Source: Quadrisphaera sp. RL12-1S
GTDB taxonomy: Bacteria > Actinomycetota > Actinomycetes > Actinomycetales > Quadrisphaeraceae
Length of the DNA: 64,000 nt
Direction of reading: 5' to 3'
NCBI RefSeq assembly: GCF_014270065.1
Contig: NZ_JACNME010000002.1
Location: forward strand, 62,001 to 126,000
Below are positions 53,340 to 61,898 of the stretch, one piece after another (the stretch's first letter is position 1; every line of letters starts with the position of its first letter). The translations under genes and the position numbers were made by a program. A model generated the notes under the pieces. It made no database searches. It saw only the letters and a list, made by a program, of their open reading frames with translations, and was not told the origin of the DNA.

Positions 53340-54070
53340 GCACCACCGAGACCCCCGGGTCCAGCAGCCTGACCGTCGGCATCATCGGCGCCGGCAACAT
53401 CGGCAGCACCCTCGCCAAGCTCGCGGTCGACGCGGGCCACCGCGTGGTCATCGCCAACTCCCGCGGCCCCGAGACCCTCGCGGACCTCGTCGCCCAGCTC
53501 GGCGAGGGCGCCCGCGCGGCCACGGCCGCCGAGGCCGCGCAGGCCGGCGACCTCGTCGTCGTCACCGTCCCGCTGAAGAACTACCGCGAGCTGCCCGCCG
53601 AGCAGCTGGCGGGCAAGGTCGTCCTGGACACCAACAACTACTACCCCGACCGCGACGGCCGGATCGCCGAGCTCGACGACCACAGCGCGACCACCAGCGA
53701 GCTGGTGGCTCGCCACCTGGCCGGTGCGTCCGTGGTGAAGGTCTTCAACAACATCTTCTTCGTCGCGCTGGCCGCCCTGTCCGCGCCGGCCGGTGACCCG
53801 GCGCGTGCGGCCCTGCCGATCTTCGGGGACGACGACGACGCGAAGGCCACCGCCACCCGCTTCCTCGACAGCATCGGCTACGACGCGGTGGACGGCGGGC
53901 CCCTGGCGCGCAGCTGGCGCTCCGAGAACGGCCGCCCGGTCTACGTCATGCCGTACGCGACCAACGGCGACGTCAGCACGCCCGCCCCGGCCGACGCCGC
54001 GACGGTGCGCTCGCTGCTCGAGGCCGCCGAGCTGCACGACCCGGCGCAGCAGCCCAAGCCCCTCAGCTGA
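53336..54070 (+). CDS. NADPH-dependent F420 reductase-like protein, copy 2
   Basis: 244 residues from ATG 53336, overlapping the exporter stop (ATGA). Same plan as the gene at 45823: VGIIGAGNIGSTLAKLAVDAG and NSRGPETL for NADP(H), VVTVPLKN, DTNNYYPDRDG, VVKVFNNIFFVAL, and FGDDDDAKATA. Unlike copy 1 it is translationally coupled to an ABC exporter under MarR control, which suggests a role in detoxification by reduction. Ends before a hairpin. Confidence 0.8.
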   Translation: MSTTETPGSSSLTVGIIGAGNIGSTLAKLAVDAGHRVVIANSRGPETLADLVAQLGEGARAATAAEAAQAGDLVVVTVPLKNYRELPAEQLAGKVVLDTNNYYPDRDGRIAELDDHSATTSELVARHLAGASVVKVFNNIFFVALAALSAPAGDPARAALPIFGDDDDAKATATRFLDSIGYDAVDGGPLARSWRSENGRPVYVMPYATNGDVSTPAPADAATVRSLLEAAELHDPAQQPKPLS

Positions 54071-54111
54071 GGTCGCGCACCGCGGCCACGGCCGACCGCG
54101 TGGTCTGACCG

Positions 54112-54152
54112 GGTGTCATCGCCGCTCACGGTGTGTGGGCGGCGATGACACC
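54112..54152 (+). terminator. Hairpin terminator
   Basis: Arms 54112-54129 and 54135-54152 pair at 17 of 18 positions (GGTGTCATCGCCGC stem), five-base loop, about 40 bases after the F420 reductase-like gene. Confidence 0.85.
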
Positions 54153-54167
54153 GGGCACTTCCCGACC

Positions 54168-54338
54168 ATGGCGGTGGACGGGGTCAGCGCGGTCGGCGGT
54201 GCGGGCGCAGGTCAGCCCGGTCTCCAGGAGGAGTACCGGGCTGAGCTGCTGGCGCGGCTGCGCGAGCGCCGTCGACAGCGCCAGGCCCTGCTGCCCCAGC
54301 GCGAGCCGCGCCCTGCCAAGGGCCAGCCGCGCCGCTGA
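54168..54338 (+). CDS. Possible small basic protein
   Basis: 56 residues from ATG 54168 (MAVDGVSAVGGAGAGQPG), ending in a very basic helix RAELLARLRERRRQRQALLP. No ribosome binding site is visible and it starts 16 bases after a terminator. Coding character is moderate. No family recognised. It may equally be non-coding. Confidence 0.4.
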   Translation: MAVDGVSAVGGAGAGQPGLQEEYRAELLARLRERRRQRQALLPQREPRPAKGQPRR

Positions 54339-54358
54339 CCCTCGGACGGGGCTGAGCC

Positions 54359-54817
54359 TCAGGCGGCGGACGCCTCCACGGCGAGGTCCTCGGCCAGGGC
54401 CTGGCGCAGGTCGGGGCGCAGGGGCTCACCCATGGCCCAGAGCAGCCTCGCGGCCAGGCCCGCGGGCACCGTGCCGGTGGCCTCGCGCCGCGTCATGCCG
54501 CGCACCACGTCGTAGGGGACGTGCGCGGCCACGGCGAGGTCGCGCAGCGCCTTCGGGCCGAGGGGGCCGGCGTCCTCCAGCCACTCCGCGATCGTCTCGC
54601 GCATCGCCGCGGCCGTGACCGTGGTGCGCATGCGGTCGGAGACGGGCTTGGCCGGCAGGTGCAGCTGCGACGGCGAGGGCAGGGGCCGGACCGGGGTCTC
54701 GACGCTCCGGACGGGCGCCGTGCTGCTGCCCCGGCTCGTCGTGCTGCTCGTGCTGCTCGTGCTGCTGGTCGCCGTCGTGCTCGTCCTCGTGCTGCGGCGT
54801 GTGCTCGCGGTGCTCAC
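54359..54817 (-). CDS. Small protein with helix-turn-helix-like C terminus
   Basis: 152 residues from GTG 54817. The first 45 residues are Ser/Thr/Arg low-complexity (STSSTSSTTSRGSS); from about 60 on a folded region follows, RTTVTAAAMRETIAEWLEDA then PKALRDLAVAAHVPYDVVRG followed by MTRREATG, which resembles an XRE-like helix-turn-helix (ALRDLAVAAHVPYDVVR). The Ser/Thr head encoded by GTG/CTG-type repeats may be unstable. A regulator is plausible but unproven. Divergent from the aldo/keto reductase. Confidence 0.6.
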   Translation of the reverse strand: MSTASTRRSTRTSTTATSSTSSTSSTTSRGSSTAPVRSVETPVRPLPSPSQLHLPAKPVSDRMRTTVTAAAMRETIAEWLEDAGPLGPKALRDLAVAAHVPYDVVRGMTRREATGTVPAGLAARLLWAMGEPLRPDLRQALAEDLAVEASAA

Positions 54818-54968
54818 CTTCTCGTGCGCCCCCTCAGGTGGCTGGTGCTGGACGGCCGGTACGGCCCGCCCACTGGTGTCAACACCTGTTCGACGCCGTT
54901 CAGTCCTCGGTGTGGTCGCGGCCACCTGCCGCGCGGGGTGATCTGGGCCACCTGCGAGGCTGGACGGC

Positions 54969-56024
54969 ATGGAGCAGCGAGCGCTCGGACGGTCGGGCCT
55001 GAAGGTCTCGACGATGACCATGGGGACGGCCACCTTCGGCGGCGGCCTGGCGGCCTTCGGCAACACGCAGCTGGACGGCGCGCAGCGCCAGCTGGCGATG
55101 GCGAAGGACGCCGGCGTGACGCTGGTGGACACCGCTGACGCCTACTCGACGGGGTTGTCGGAGGAGATCGTCGGGAAGGCCCTCGCGGGTCAGCGCGACG
55201 ACTGGCTGATCGCCACTAAGGTCCGCTTCCCCATGGGGGACGGGCCCAACGACCGCGGCCTGTCGCGCCACCACGTCATCAGCGGCTGCGAGGCGAGCCT
55301 GCGCCGCCTCGGCACCGACCACATCGACCTCTACCAGATGCACGAGTGGGACGGGCAGACGCCGGTGGAGGAGACCCTCGCGGCGATGCAGCACCTCGTC
55401 GACTCCGGCAAGGTCCGCTACGTCGGGGTGTCCAACTTCTCCGCGTGGCACCTCATGAAGATGCTCGGTGCGGCCGAGCGCGACCGGCTCGTGAGCCCCG
55501 TCGCCCAGCAGATCTACTACACGCTCGAGAGCCGCGAGGCGGAGAACGAGCTGCTGCCGCTCGCCGCCGACCAGGGCCTGGGCGTGCTCGTCTGGAGCCC
55601 GCTCGCCGGCGGGCTGCTGTCGGGCAAGTACACGCGCGGCGCCGACGGCCAGGTCCAGGGCCCGCAGGGCTCACGCCACCTCGGTGACTGGCACGAGCCG
55701 CCGGTGAACACCCCCGACCGGCTCTTCGCCACCATCGACGTGCTGCGCGAGGTGGCCGCCGGCCGCGGCGTCTCCGGCGCGCAGGTGGCGCTGGCGTGGC
55801 TGCTGACCCGCCCCACCATCACCTCGGTGATCCTCGGCGCCCGCACCGAGGAGCAGCTGGCCGACAACCTCGCGGCGGCCTCGCTGCAGCTGACCGACGA
55901 CGAGGTCGCGGCCCTGGAGTCCGTCAGCCGGCCGCCCCTGCAGTACCCCTACTGGCACCAGAAGATGACCGCGTCCGACAGGCTCGGGCCCGCGGACCAG
56001 GTGCTGCACGGCAACCACGCCTGA
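54969..56024 (+). CDS. Aldo/keto reductase
   Basis: 351 residues from ATG 54969. The four catalytic positions of the family are visible: Asp and Tyr in [10 protein letters not shown], Lys in [12 protein letters not shown], and His in [10 protein letters not shown]. Further AKR blocks: [14 protein letters not shown], and the NADPH-binding [18 protein letters not shown]. Length fits the YajO/Tas-like branch. Reduces aldehydes or ketones with NADPH. Single gene, terminated by a shared hairpin with the convergent VOC gene. Confidence 0.93.
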   Translation: MEQRALGRSGLKVSTMTMGTATFGGGLAAFGNTQLDGAQRQLAMAKDAGVTLVDTADAYSTGLSEEIVGKALAGQRDDWLIATKVRFPMGDGPNDRGLSRHHVISGCEASLRRLGTDHIDLYQMHEWDGQTPVEETLAAMQHLVDSGKVRYVGVSNFSAWHLMKMLGAAERDRLVSPVAQQIYYTLESREAENELLPLAADQGLGVLVWSPLAGGLLSGKYTRGADGQVQGPQGSRHLGDWHEPPVNTPDRLFATIDVLREVAAGRGVSGAQVALAWLLTRPTITSVILGARTEEQLADNLAAASLQLTDDEVAALESVSRPPLQYPYWHQKMTASDRLGPADQVLHGNHA

Positions 56025-56032
56025 CGGCCCTC

Positions 56033-56075
56033 GCCGTCGTCGTCCTGGTCTCCGGGGAGCCAGGACGACGACGGC
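56033..56075. terminator. Bidirectional terminator hairpin
   Basis: Perfect 16-bp stem, GCCGTCGTCGTCCTGG (56033-56048) with complement at 56060-56075, 11-base loop, between the convergent aldo/keto reductase and VOC genes. Confidence 0.87.
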
Positions 56076-56086
56076 GGCCGGGCGGG

Positions 56087-56551
56087 TCAGCCCAGCGGGG
56101 CGGTGAGCTCGAGGTTGATGTCGTCGGGGTCCTGGATGCTCAGGACGGCCATCTCCTGCGCGGGGATCTCGATGACCTCGCCGTGCTCGATGCCGGCGGC
56201 GGCCAGGCGGGCCGAGGCGGCGTCGAGGTCGGCGCGGGAGCCGACGGCCAGGCTGATGTGGTCCAGGCCGGGTCGCTCGGGGCTGAACGTCTGCCCGGAG
56301 GCGCCCGGCACCGGGCGCAGGCCCAGGATCTGGTCGCCCAGGGCGAAGACCGCGCCGCCGAAGAGCTTCTGCGGGTCCTCCACCGCGCCGGGGTCGCTGC
56401 TGAGCTCGGACGTCTTGTCGACGGCGGGCTCGGCACCGACCAGCGCCGTGTAGAAGGCCTTCGACCGCTCGATGTCCGTCACCGACAGGCGGACGTGGTG
56501 GATGCCGCGGGGCTGGGCCAGCGGCTGGGTGGTCTGCGTCGTGTCGCTCAC
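56087..56551 (-). CDS. VOC-family protein, second gene
   Basis: 154 residues from GTG 56551. Two VOC modules: GIHHVRLSVTDIERSKAFYT at the front (metal His) and GLDHISLAVGSRADLDAAS later, ending with IQDPDDINLELTAP (metal Glu). Resembles glyoxalase/dioxygenase-type members with a divalent metal. Substrate unknown. It is not closely similar to the VOC gene at 1656. Confidence 0.87.
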   Translation of the reverse strand: MSDTTQTTQPLAQPRGIHHVRLSVTDIERSKAFYTALVGAEPAVDKTSELSSDPGAVEDPQKLFGGAVFALGDQILGLRPVPGASGQTFSPERPGLDHISLAVGSRADLDAASARLAAAGIEHGEVIEIPAQEMAVLSIQDPDDINLELTAPLG

Positions 56552-56591
56552 GACGGGTCCCCTACCCGCCGGAGATCGCCTCACACGCCGG

Positions 56592-57176
56592 ATGTCAGAG
56601 GCGGCGGGCAGGGTGAGCGGCGTGGCGGACGGGGTGGTTTTGGGCGGGCCGGTCCCGGGCGGGCCGGTCCCGGGCGGGCCGGTGCGGACGCGGCCGATCG
56701 TCGTGCCGCCGGCGCCGCCGCCGTCCACCCCGGCTGCGGCGCGCACCATGCGGGCCAACCGGCGACGCGACACCGCCCCGGAGCTGGCCGTCCGGCGCGA
56801 GCTGTTCCGGCGCGGCCACCGCTACCTCGTGGACGCCACCCCCGCCGGAACCAGCCGGCGCCGCCGCGCGGACGTGGTGCTGCGCGGTCGGCGCGTGGCG
56901 GTGTTCGTCGACGGCTGCTTCTGGCACTCCTGTCCTGTCCACCTGCACGTGCCGAAGGCCAACCGCGCGTGGTGGGAGGTGAAGCTCGCCAGCATCCGCG
57001 AGCGGGATGCTCGCACCGACGCCGAGCTGCTCGCGGCCGGGTGGCTGCCCCTGCGGGTGTGGGAGCACGAACGGGCAGCCGACGCCGTGGACAGGATCGA
57101 GGCCGCCCTCGCGGAGCGCCCCCGCTGGGCAGGGTCGCGTCCGGTGGGCACGCTGACGTCCGCATCGCGGCGCTGA
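56592..57176 (+). CDS. vsr: Very-short-patch-repair (Vsr-like) endonuclease
   Basis: 194 residues from ATG 56592 (GTG 56613 is an alternative). After a Pro/Gly repeat head, the Vsr domain begins MRANRRRDTAPELAVRRELF, has D94 in RADVVLRGRRVAVFVDGCF, and FWHSCPVH at 110-117 with His112, Cys114 and His117 as in zinc-binding Vsr proteins, then WWEVKLASIRERDARTDAEL and LPLRVWEHE. Vsr enzymes nick beside T:G mismatches that arise from 5-methylcytosine. No cytosine methylase gene is present in this window, so it is an orphan here. Confidence 0.88.
   Translation: MSEAAGRVSGVADGVVLGGPVPGGPVPGGPVRTRPIVVPPAPPPSTPAAARTMRANRRRDTAPELAVRRELFRRGHRYLVDATPAGTSRRRRADVVLRGRRVAVFVDGCFWHSCPVHLHVPKANRAWWEVKLASIRERDARTDAELLAAGWLPLRVWEHERAADAVDRIEAALAERPRWAGSRPVGTLTSASRR
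56642..56686 (+). repeat. Three tandem 15-bp units at the 5' end of vsr
   Basis: GGGCGGGCCGGTCCC at 56642-56656 and 56657-56671, and GGGCGGGCCGGTGCG at 56672-56686. They encode GGPVP pentapeptides in frame; repeat expansion would only lengthen the disordered head. Confidence 0.85.
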
Positions 57177-57265
57177 CCCGGACGCCAGGCTCCCCACCGG
57201 ACGTCAGCCTGCCCGCACGGAGGTGGCGCGCAGAGCCATGATCGTCGGGTCAGGGGCGGGGCGGG

Positions 57266-58477
57266 TCAGGGGATGGGCGGCACGGCGGTGCTGGGGAGGG
57301 CGACCACCGGGTCAGCGGGCAGCGTCACCACGGACGGCTCGGGCCCGGTGGTGGCAGCAGCAGCAGCAGCGGCGGCGGCTGTCGGCGCCGGCTGCGCCTC
57401 GTCGGCGAGCGTGGCGACCGTGGTGAGCGGCCCGCTGTGGCAGACGCGGTTGCGTCCGGTGCGCTTGGCCTCGTAGAGCGCTGCGTCGGCGCGGTCGAGC
57501 AGGCGCGCCGACAGCTCCGAGGCGCTGCCGTCGGTGGTGCGCGGCGGAGCGGGCGTGCTCGCCGTCCCCAGGCTGACGGTGACGCGGGGCAGGCCCGGCT
57601 CGTCGACGGCCTCCACCGCCACCCGCAGCCGCTCCGCCAGACGCGTCACGCGCCGCGCCTCCCCGCGGGCCACCAGCGCGATCTCCTCCCCGCCCCAGCG
57701 GACGAGCAGGTCGTCCTCGCGGACGGTGCCGCGCAGCGCGTCGGCCACGGCGACGAGCACGCGGTCTCCGACGAGGTGGCCGTGGGTGTCGTTGACGCGC
57801 TTGAAGTGGTCGACGTCGGCCACCACCACCGACACGTGCTCACCTGCGCGCGACGCCGCCCTCACCAGCGGACCCACCCGCATCGCCAGCCCGTGCCGGT
57901 TGAGCAGGCCCGTCAGCTCGTCCAGCCCCGCCGCCCGGGCGGCCGCGGCCCGCGCCGCGTCGAGCTGCTGCGCCAGCGCCCACACCACGCCCACCACCAC
58001 CGCGGGCACGGCGGCCATCGCCGCTGAGGCGATGAGGGTGAGCAGCGACGGCGGCTCCCACGCGGCGAACACCAGCGGCGCCCCCAGGCACGCCAGCGCG
58101 GTCAGCGAGACCAGGCCCCACCGCCGCAGGTGCATGACCCCGACCACCGGGATCGCGGTCAGCACCGACGCGCTGAGCCACTGCCACCCGAGGTCGGGCT
58201 GCACCACGCCGGACACCGCGGTGGCCAGGGCGCCGCAGTGCAGCAGCACCCCGGCCTCGGCGTCACCGACGCGGCCGCGGCGCACGAGGTGGACGGCGGC
58301 GGCGGCAGCCGCGGCGCACGTGCCCGCCACCACGCCGCGCGCGATCGCCAGCCCACCGCCGGAGGCCACGTCCACGGTGAGCACCAGCGCGCTCGAGGCA
58401 GCGGCGAGCGCCGCGAGGAGCGCCAGCACCGCGGTGCGCCACTCCAGGCGGCGGACCACCGGCCACCCGCGCCACAT
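57266..58477 (-). CDS. Membrane diguanylate cyclase (GGDEF domain)
   Basis: 403 residues from ATG 58477 (GTG 58480 is equally possible). About six membrane helices form the N-terminal 180 residues. The GGDEF domain follows: DELTGLLNRHGLAMR, VVVADVDHFKRVNDTHGHLV, and the active site RWGGEEIALV (GGEEF-type signature), then ADAALYEAKRTGRN. No RxxD inhibitory site is evident. It makes cyclic di-GMP. A tail of about 60 residues is Ala/Pro-rich and encoded partly by a CAG-type triplet repeat. Overlaps nothing; divergent from the MetX-like gene. Confidence 0.9.
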   Translation of the reverse strand: MWRGWPVVRRLEWRTAVLALLAALAAASSALVLTVDVASGGGLAIARGVVAGTCAAAAAAAVHLVRRGRVGDAEAGVLLHCGALATAVSGVVQPDLGWQWLSASVLTAIPVVGVMHLRRWGLVSLTALACLGAPLVFAAWEPPSLLTLIASAAMAAVPAVVVGVVWALAQQLDAARAAAARAAGLDELTGLLNRHGLAMRVGPLVRAASRAGEHVSVVVADVDHFKRVNDTHGHLVGDRVLVAVADALRGTVREDDLLVRWGGEEIALVARGEARRVTRLAERLRVAVEAVDEPGLPRVTVSLGTASTPAPPRTTDGSASELSARLLDRADAALYEAKRTGRNRVCHSGPLTTVATLADEAQPAPTAAAAAAAAATTGPEPSVVTLPADPVVALPSTAVPPIP

Positions 58478-58613
58478 CACGCGCCCATCATGGCGGTGGA
58501 CCCCGACACGGGCTCCCGATGTCCCACGTCCGGCAGACGGCGCAGCACCTACCGCTGCCGTCCGGGGACGGACAGGATCGGGGGCGACCGACCCTCGACG
58601 AGGAGGACCTGCG

Positions 58614-59621
58614 GTGCCCGACCAGTACTTCGACCTCGGTGACCTGCCCCTGGCCAGCGGACACGTGCTCCCCGGGGCGCGGCTCGCGTACCAGACGGCG
58701 GGCACGCTGAACGACTCCCGCAGCAATGCCGTGCTGCTGCCGCACATGTACTCCGGGACGGCGGACTTCATGCACGCCTTCATCGGCGAGGGCCGCCCCC
58801 TCGACCCGAGGCGGTACTTCTTCGTGCTGCCCGCGCAGCTGGGGAGCGGGACGTCGTCGTCGCCGAGCACCACGCCGCCGCCGTACGACCGGGGCGCCTT
58901 CCCCCCGGTGGCCATCAGCGATGACGTCCGCGCACAGCACCGGCTGCTCACCGACCACCTCGGCATCAGTCGGCTCGCGATGGTCAGTGGCTGGTCGATG
59001 GGCGGGCAGCAGACGCTGGAGTGGGCGGTGCGCTACCCCGACCTCGTGGAACGGGCGGTACCGTTCGCCGCGACGCTGCGCAACCCCGACCACTGCACCG
59101 TCTTCTGCCAGCTCCACACCGACGCCCTGCGCAGCGACCCGGCCTGGAACGGCGGGTTCTACGAGCGAGCCTCGGACGTGCACGTGGGCCTGCGCCGCCA
59201 CGCCCAGGCGTTCGCGCTCATGGGCGCGAGCTCCCACATGTACCGCCAGGAGGCCTGGCGCGAGCTGGGCTTCACCTCGCGGGACGGCTTCGTGCAGGGC
59301 TTCCTGCAGGCGTACTTCCTGCCCATGGACCCCAACGACCTGCTCTGCCAGGCGCACAAGTGGGCCACGAGCGACGTGTCCGCCGACCACGGCGGAGACC
59401 TGGACGCCGCCGCGGCGCGGATCACCGCGCGGGTGACCGACGTCGCCTTCACGGGAGACCTGTTCTTCCCGCCCGAGGACGTCCGCGCCGACGCCGAGCG
59501 CATCCCCGGCGCGAGGTACGAGGAGATCGGCTCGGTGTGGGGCCACTTCACGATGTTCAACCTGCGCGAGGCCGACACCGCTCAGATCGATGCCGTCTAC
59601 GCGGAGGCGCTGGCCTCGTGA
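58614..59621 (+). CDS. MetX-like alpha/beta hydrolase (homoserine O-acetyltransferase family)
   Basis: 335 residues from GTG 58614 with AGGAGG at 58601-58606. The family plan is clear: DLPLASGHVLPGARLAYQTA, AQLGSGTSSSPS, nucleophile elbow in VSGWSMGGQQTLEWA, Asp in VAFTGDLFFPPED and His in SVWGHFTMFN. It belongs to the MetX-related family, but the substrate pocket residues of true homoserine acetyltransferases cannot be confirmed, and no other methionine gene is near. A hydrolase role is as likely. Converges on the NagB-like gene and overlaps its 3' end by 25 bp. Confidence 0.85.
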   Translation: MPDQYFDLGDLPLASGHVLPGARLAYQTAGTLNDSRSNAVLLPHMYSGTADFMHAFIGEGRPLDPRRYFFVLPAQLGSGTSSSPSTTPPPYDRGAFPPVAISDDVRAQHRLLTDHLGISRLAMVSGWSMGGQQTLEWAVRYPDLVERAVPFAATLRNPDHCTVFCQLHTDALRSDPAWNGGFYERASDVHVGLRRHAQAFALMGASSHMYRQEAWRELGFTSRDGFVQGFLQAYFLPMDPNDLLCQAHKWATSDVSADHGGDLDAAAARITARVTDVAFTGDLFFPPEDVRADAERIPGARYEEIGSVWGHFTMFNLREADTAQIDAVYAEALAS

Positions 59622-60464
59622 CCCGTCCCGCTGGACCGGGCCGCTGAGGCGGCGGCCCGGTCCACGAGGAGGCGCGGGGCCGCGCAGTCGGACAGGACGG
59701 TGGCCGGCCACGCCGGGTCGTAGCGCTCGGCGGCGGTCAGCCGCGCCACCGCGGCGCCCTTGCCGGCGCCGTGGCAGAACATGAGCACCGAGCGCGACAG
59801 GTCGCGGAGGGTCGCCACGCCCACGCTCACCCCGTGCCGCGGCACGTTCGCCAGGTCCCCGCCGAAGCTCGGGAACGTGCCGAGGTTGTCGCGCCGGGTG
59901 CTGTCCGGCAGCTCCACCACCCGGGTCACCGCGTCGGGCGGCGTGCCCGGCGGGTTGAACGCCACGTGGCCGTCGCTCGCGCCGCTGGCCAGCAGGAACA
60001 GGTCGACGCCACCCACGGCGGCGATCCGCGCGTCGTACGCCGCCGGGCCACCCGGAGCGGCGGGGTCGGGCAGCCACAGCGCGTCGTCGGCGGGGCCGCG
60101 CCCGGCGCCCGCGGCGCGCTGCAGCGGCTCGAGCACCACCTCCCGGCCGTACCGCGCGCACGAGTGCCGCGCGGCCGGGTCCTCGAGCGCGAGCCCGGGC
60201 CCGTCGTCGTCCTCCTGCGGTGCGCGGGGGGACCAGGTACTCGTCCATGAGGACGACGACGAGCCGGCTGACGTCGAGCCGCTCCGCCGCCACCCGGCGG
60301 GCCAGGGCGGCGTAGGTGGTGGCCGGGCTGCGCCCCGTCGGGCAGCCGAGGACGAACGCGTCGGCACCGCGGGCGCGGGCGGCCGCGAGCCCCTCGACGA
60401 CGACGGCGGCGGCCGCCTCGCCGAGGGCCTCGGGGGAGGGCAGGACGGTGGGCTCGACGCGCAC
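59597..60464 (-). pseudogene. Frameshifted NagB/6-phosphogluconolactonase-family gene
   Basis: The N-terminal half starts at GTG 60464 and reads LGCPTGRSPATTYAALARRV and VVVLMDEYLVP, the family phosphate-loop and LMDEY motifs. It breaks near a run of six G (60226-60231, C on the coding strand). The other half continues in the next frame: LASGASDGHVAFNPPGTPPD (corresponding to GxGxDGHxAFNEP) to a stop at 59597. Removing one C restores a single frame of about 288 codons. Homologues are glucosamine-6-phosphate deaminases. Either real inactivation or a sequencing error in the homopolymer. Confidence 0.8.
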
Positions 60465-60474
60465 CGCCCCGACG

Positions 60475-61815
60475 CTAGGCGGCGAGCCGGGTGAGCACGC
60501 GGTCGAGGGCGTCGACACCGGCGTCGAGCTCGTCCGGGGTCACCGCCAGTGACGGGCGGAAGCGCAGGCTGCGGGTGCCGCACCCGAGCACGAGCACGCC
60601 CTCGTCCTTGAGCGCCGCGACCACCGCGTTCCGGGTGGCGGCGTCGGGGAGGTCCACGGCGCACATGAGACCGCGGCCGCGGGGGTGCGTCACCACCGCG
60701 TGGCGGGCGGCGAGGTCCTCCAGGCGCGTGAGCAGCTGGGCGCCCAGCAGGCCGGCGCGCTCCACCAGGCCCTCGGACTCGATGACCTCGAGGATGCGCT
60801 GCGACCTGACCATGTCGGTGAGGTTGCCGCCCCAGGTGGAGTTGATGCGCGAGCTCACAGCGAAGACGTTGTCGGGCACCTCGTCGACGCGGCCGCCGGC
60901 CATCACCCCGCAGACCTGCGCCTTCTTGCCGAAGGACAGGACGTCGGGGACCACGCCCAGCTGCTCGAAGGCCCACGTGGTGCCGGTCATCCCGACGCCG
61001 GTCTGCACCTCGTCGAGCACGAACAGCGCGTCGTTCTCGTGGCACAGCTCCTTCATGAGCCGCAGGAACCGCGGGCGGAAGTGGCGGTCGCCGCCCTCGC
61101 CCTGGATCGGCTCCATGATGAAGCAGGCGATGTCGTGCGGGTTGGCCGCGAAGGCCGCGCGGGCGGCGGCGAGCGCGGCGTCCTCGGCGCGCTCGACGGC
61201 GTCGTCGTCGCCGAGGCCGGTGTGCGGGGCGGGGATGCGCGGCCAGCCGAACTGCGGGAAGCGCGCGGTCTTGTTCGGGTCGGTGTTGGTCAGCGACAGC
61301 GTGTAGCCGGAGCGGCCGTGGAAGGCGCCCTCCAGGTGCATCACCTGCGTGCCGAGCGCCGGGTCGAGGCCCTTGCTCTCGTTGAGGCGGCTCTTCCAGT
61401 CGAAGGCGACCTTGAGGGCGTTCTCGACGGCGAGGGCGCCGCCGTCGATGAAGAACAGGTGCGGCAGGTCCGGGTGGCCGACCACGCGGGCGAAGGTGTC
61501 GACGAACTCCGCCAGCTGCGTGGTGTAGATGTCGGAGTTGGACGGCTTGTGGACGGCCGTGGCCTGGAGCTTCGCGAGGAAGGCCGGGTCGTCGGTGAGC
61601 CCGGGGTGGTTGGTGCCGATCGGGTTGGACGCGAAGTACGTGAACAGGTCGAGGTGCTCGCGGCCCGTGGTGGCGTCGCGCAGCCAGGAGCCGTGGGAGC
61701 CGGCCAGGTCGACGACGAGGTCGTACCCGTCCACGAGGAGGTGGCGCGACAGCGACGCCAGGACCTCGCGGGGGTCGATCGTCGAGCTGGTGGTGGTGTG
61801 CGTCATCACGGCCAT
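60475..61815 (-). CDS. lat: L-lysine 6-aminotransferase
   Basis: 446 residues (ATG 61815; ATG 61806 possible). Class III PLP aminotransferase with the LAT-specific pattern: GGALAVENALKVAFDWK, FHGRSGYTLSLTNT, MEPIQGEGGDRHF, D268 in VLDEVQTGVG contacting the pyridine nitrogen, the PLP lysine in LSFGKKAQVCG (K297/K298), and SSRINSTWGGN. It moves the epsilon-amino group of lysine to 2-oxoglutarate, giving aminoadipate semialdehyde. Gene order with an Lrp regulator directly upstream is as in mycobacteria, where the pair responds to nutrient stress. Confidence 0.93.
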   Translation of the reverse strand: MAVMTHTTTSSTIDPREVLASLSRHLLVDGYDLVVDLAGSHGSWLRDATTGREHLDLFTYFASNPIGTNHPGLTDDPAFLAKLQATAVHKPSNSDIYTTQLAEFVDTFARVVGHPDLPHLFFIDGGALAVENALKVAFDWKSRLNESKGLDPALGTQVMHLEGAFHGRSGYTLSLTNTDPNKTARFPQFGWPRIPAPHTGLGDDDAVERAEDAALAAARAAFAANPHDIACFIMEPIQGEGGDRHFRPRFLRLMKELCHENDALFVLDEVQTGVGMTGTTWAFEQLGVVPDVLSFGKKAQVCGVMAGGRVDEVPDNVFAVSSRINSTWGGNLTDMVRSQRILEVIESEGLVERAGLLGAQLLTRLEDLAARHAVVTHPRGRGLMCAVDLPDAATRNAVVAALKDEGVLVLGCGTRSLRFRPSLAVTPDELDAGVDALDRVLTRLAA

Positions 61816-61898
61816 GCCGGGACTCTAGAGGTCGATGACCCGCCTGGAAAGCGTCAGGCAGGCCGATCGCCTGCCAGATGCTTGATGTGGAGGCGGAT

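Noticed and set aside
57534-58613. Long upstream extension of the MetX-like gene
   Set aside because: Antisense to the GGDEF gene and lacking coding character; GTG 58614 has a good ribosome binding site.
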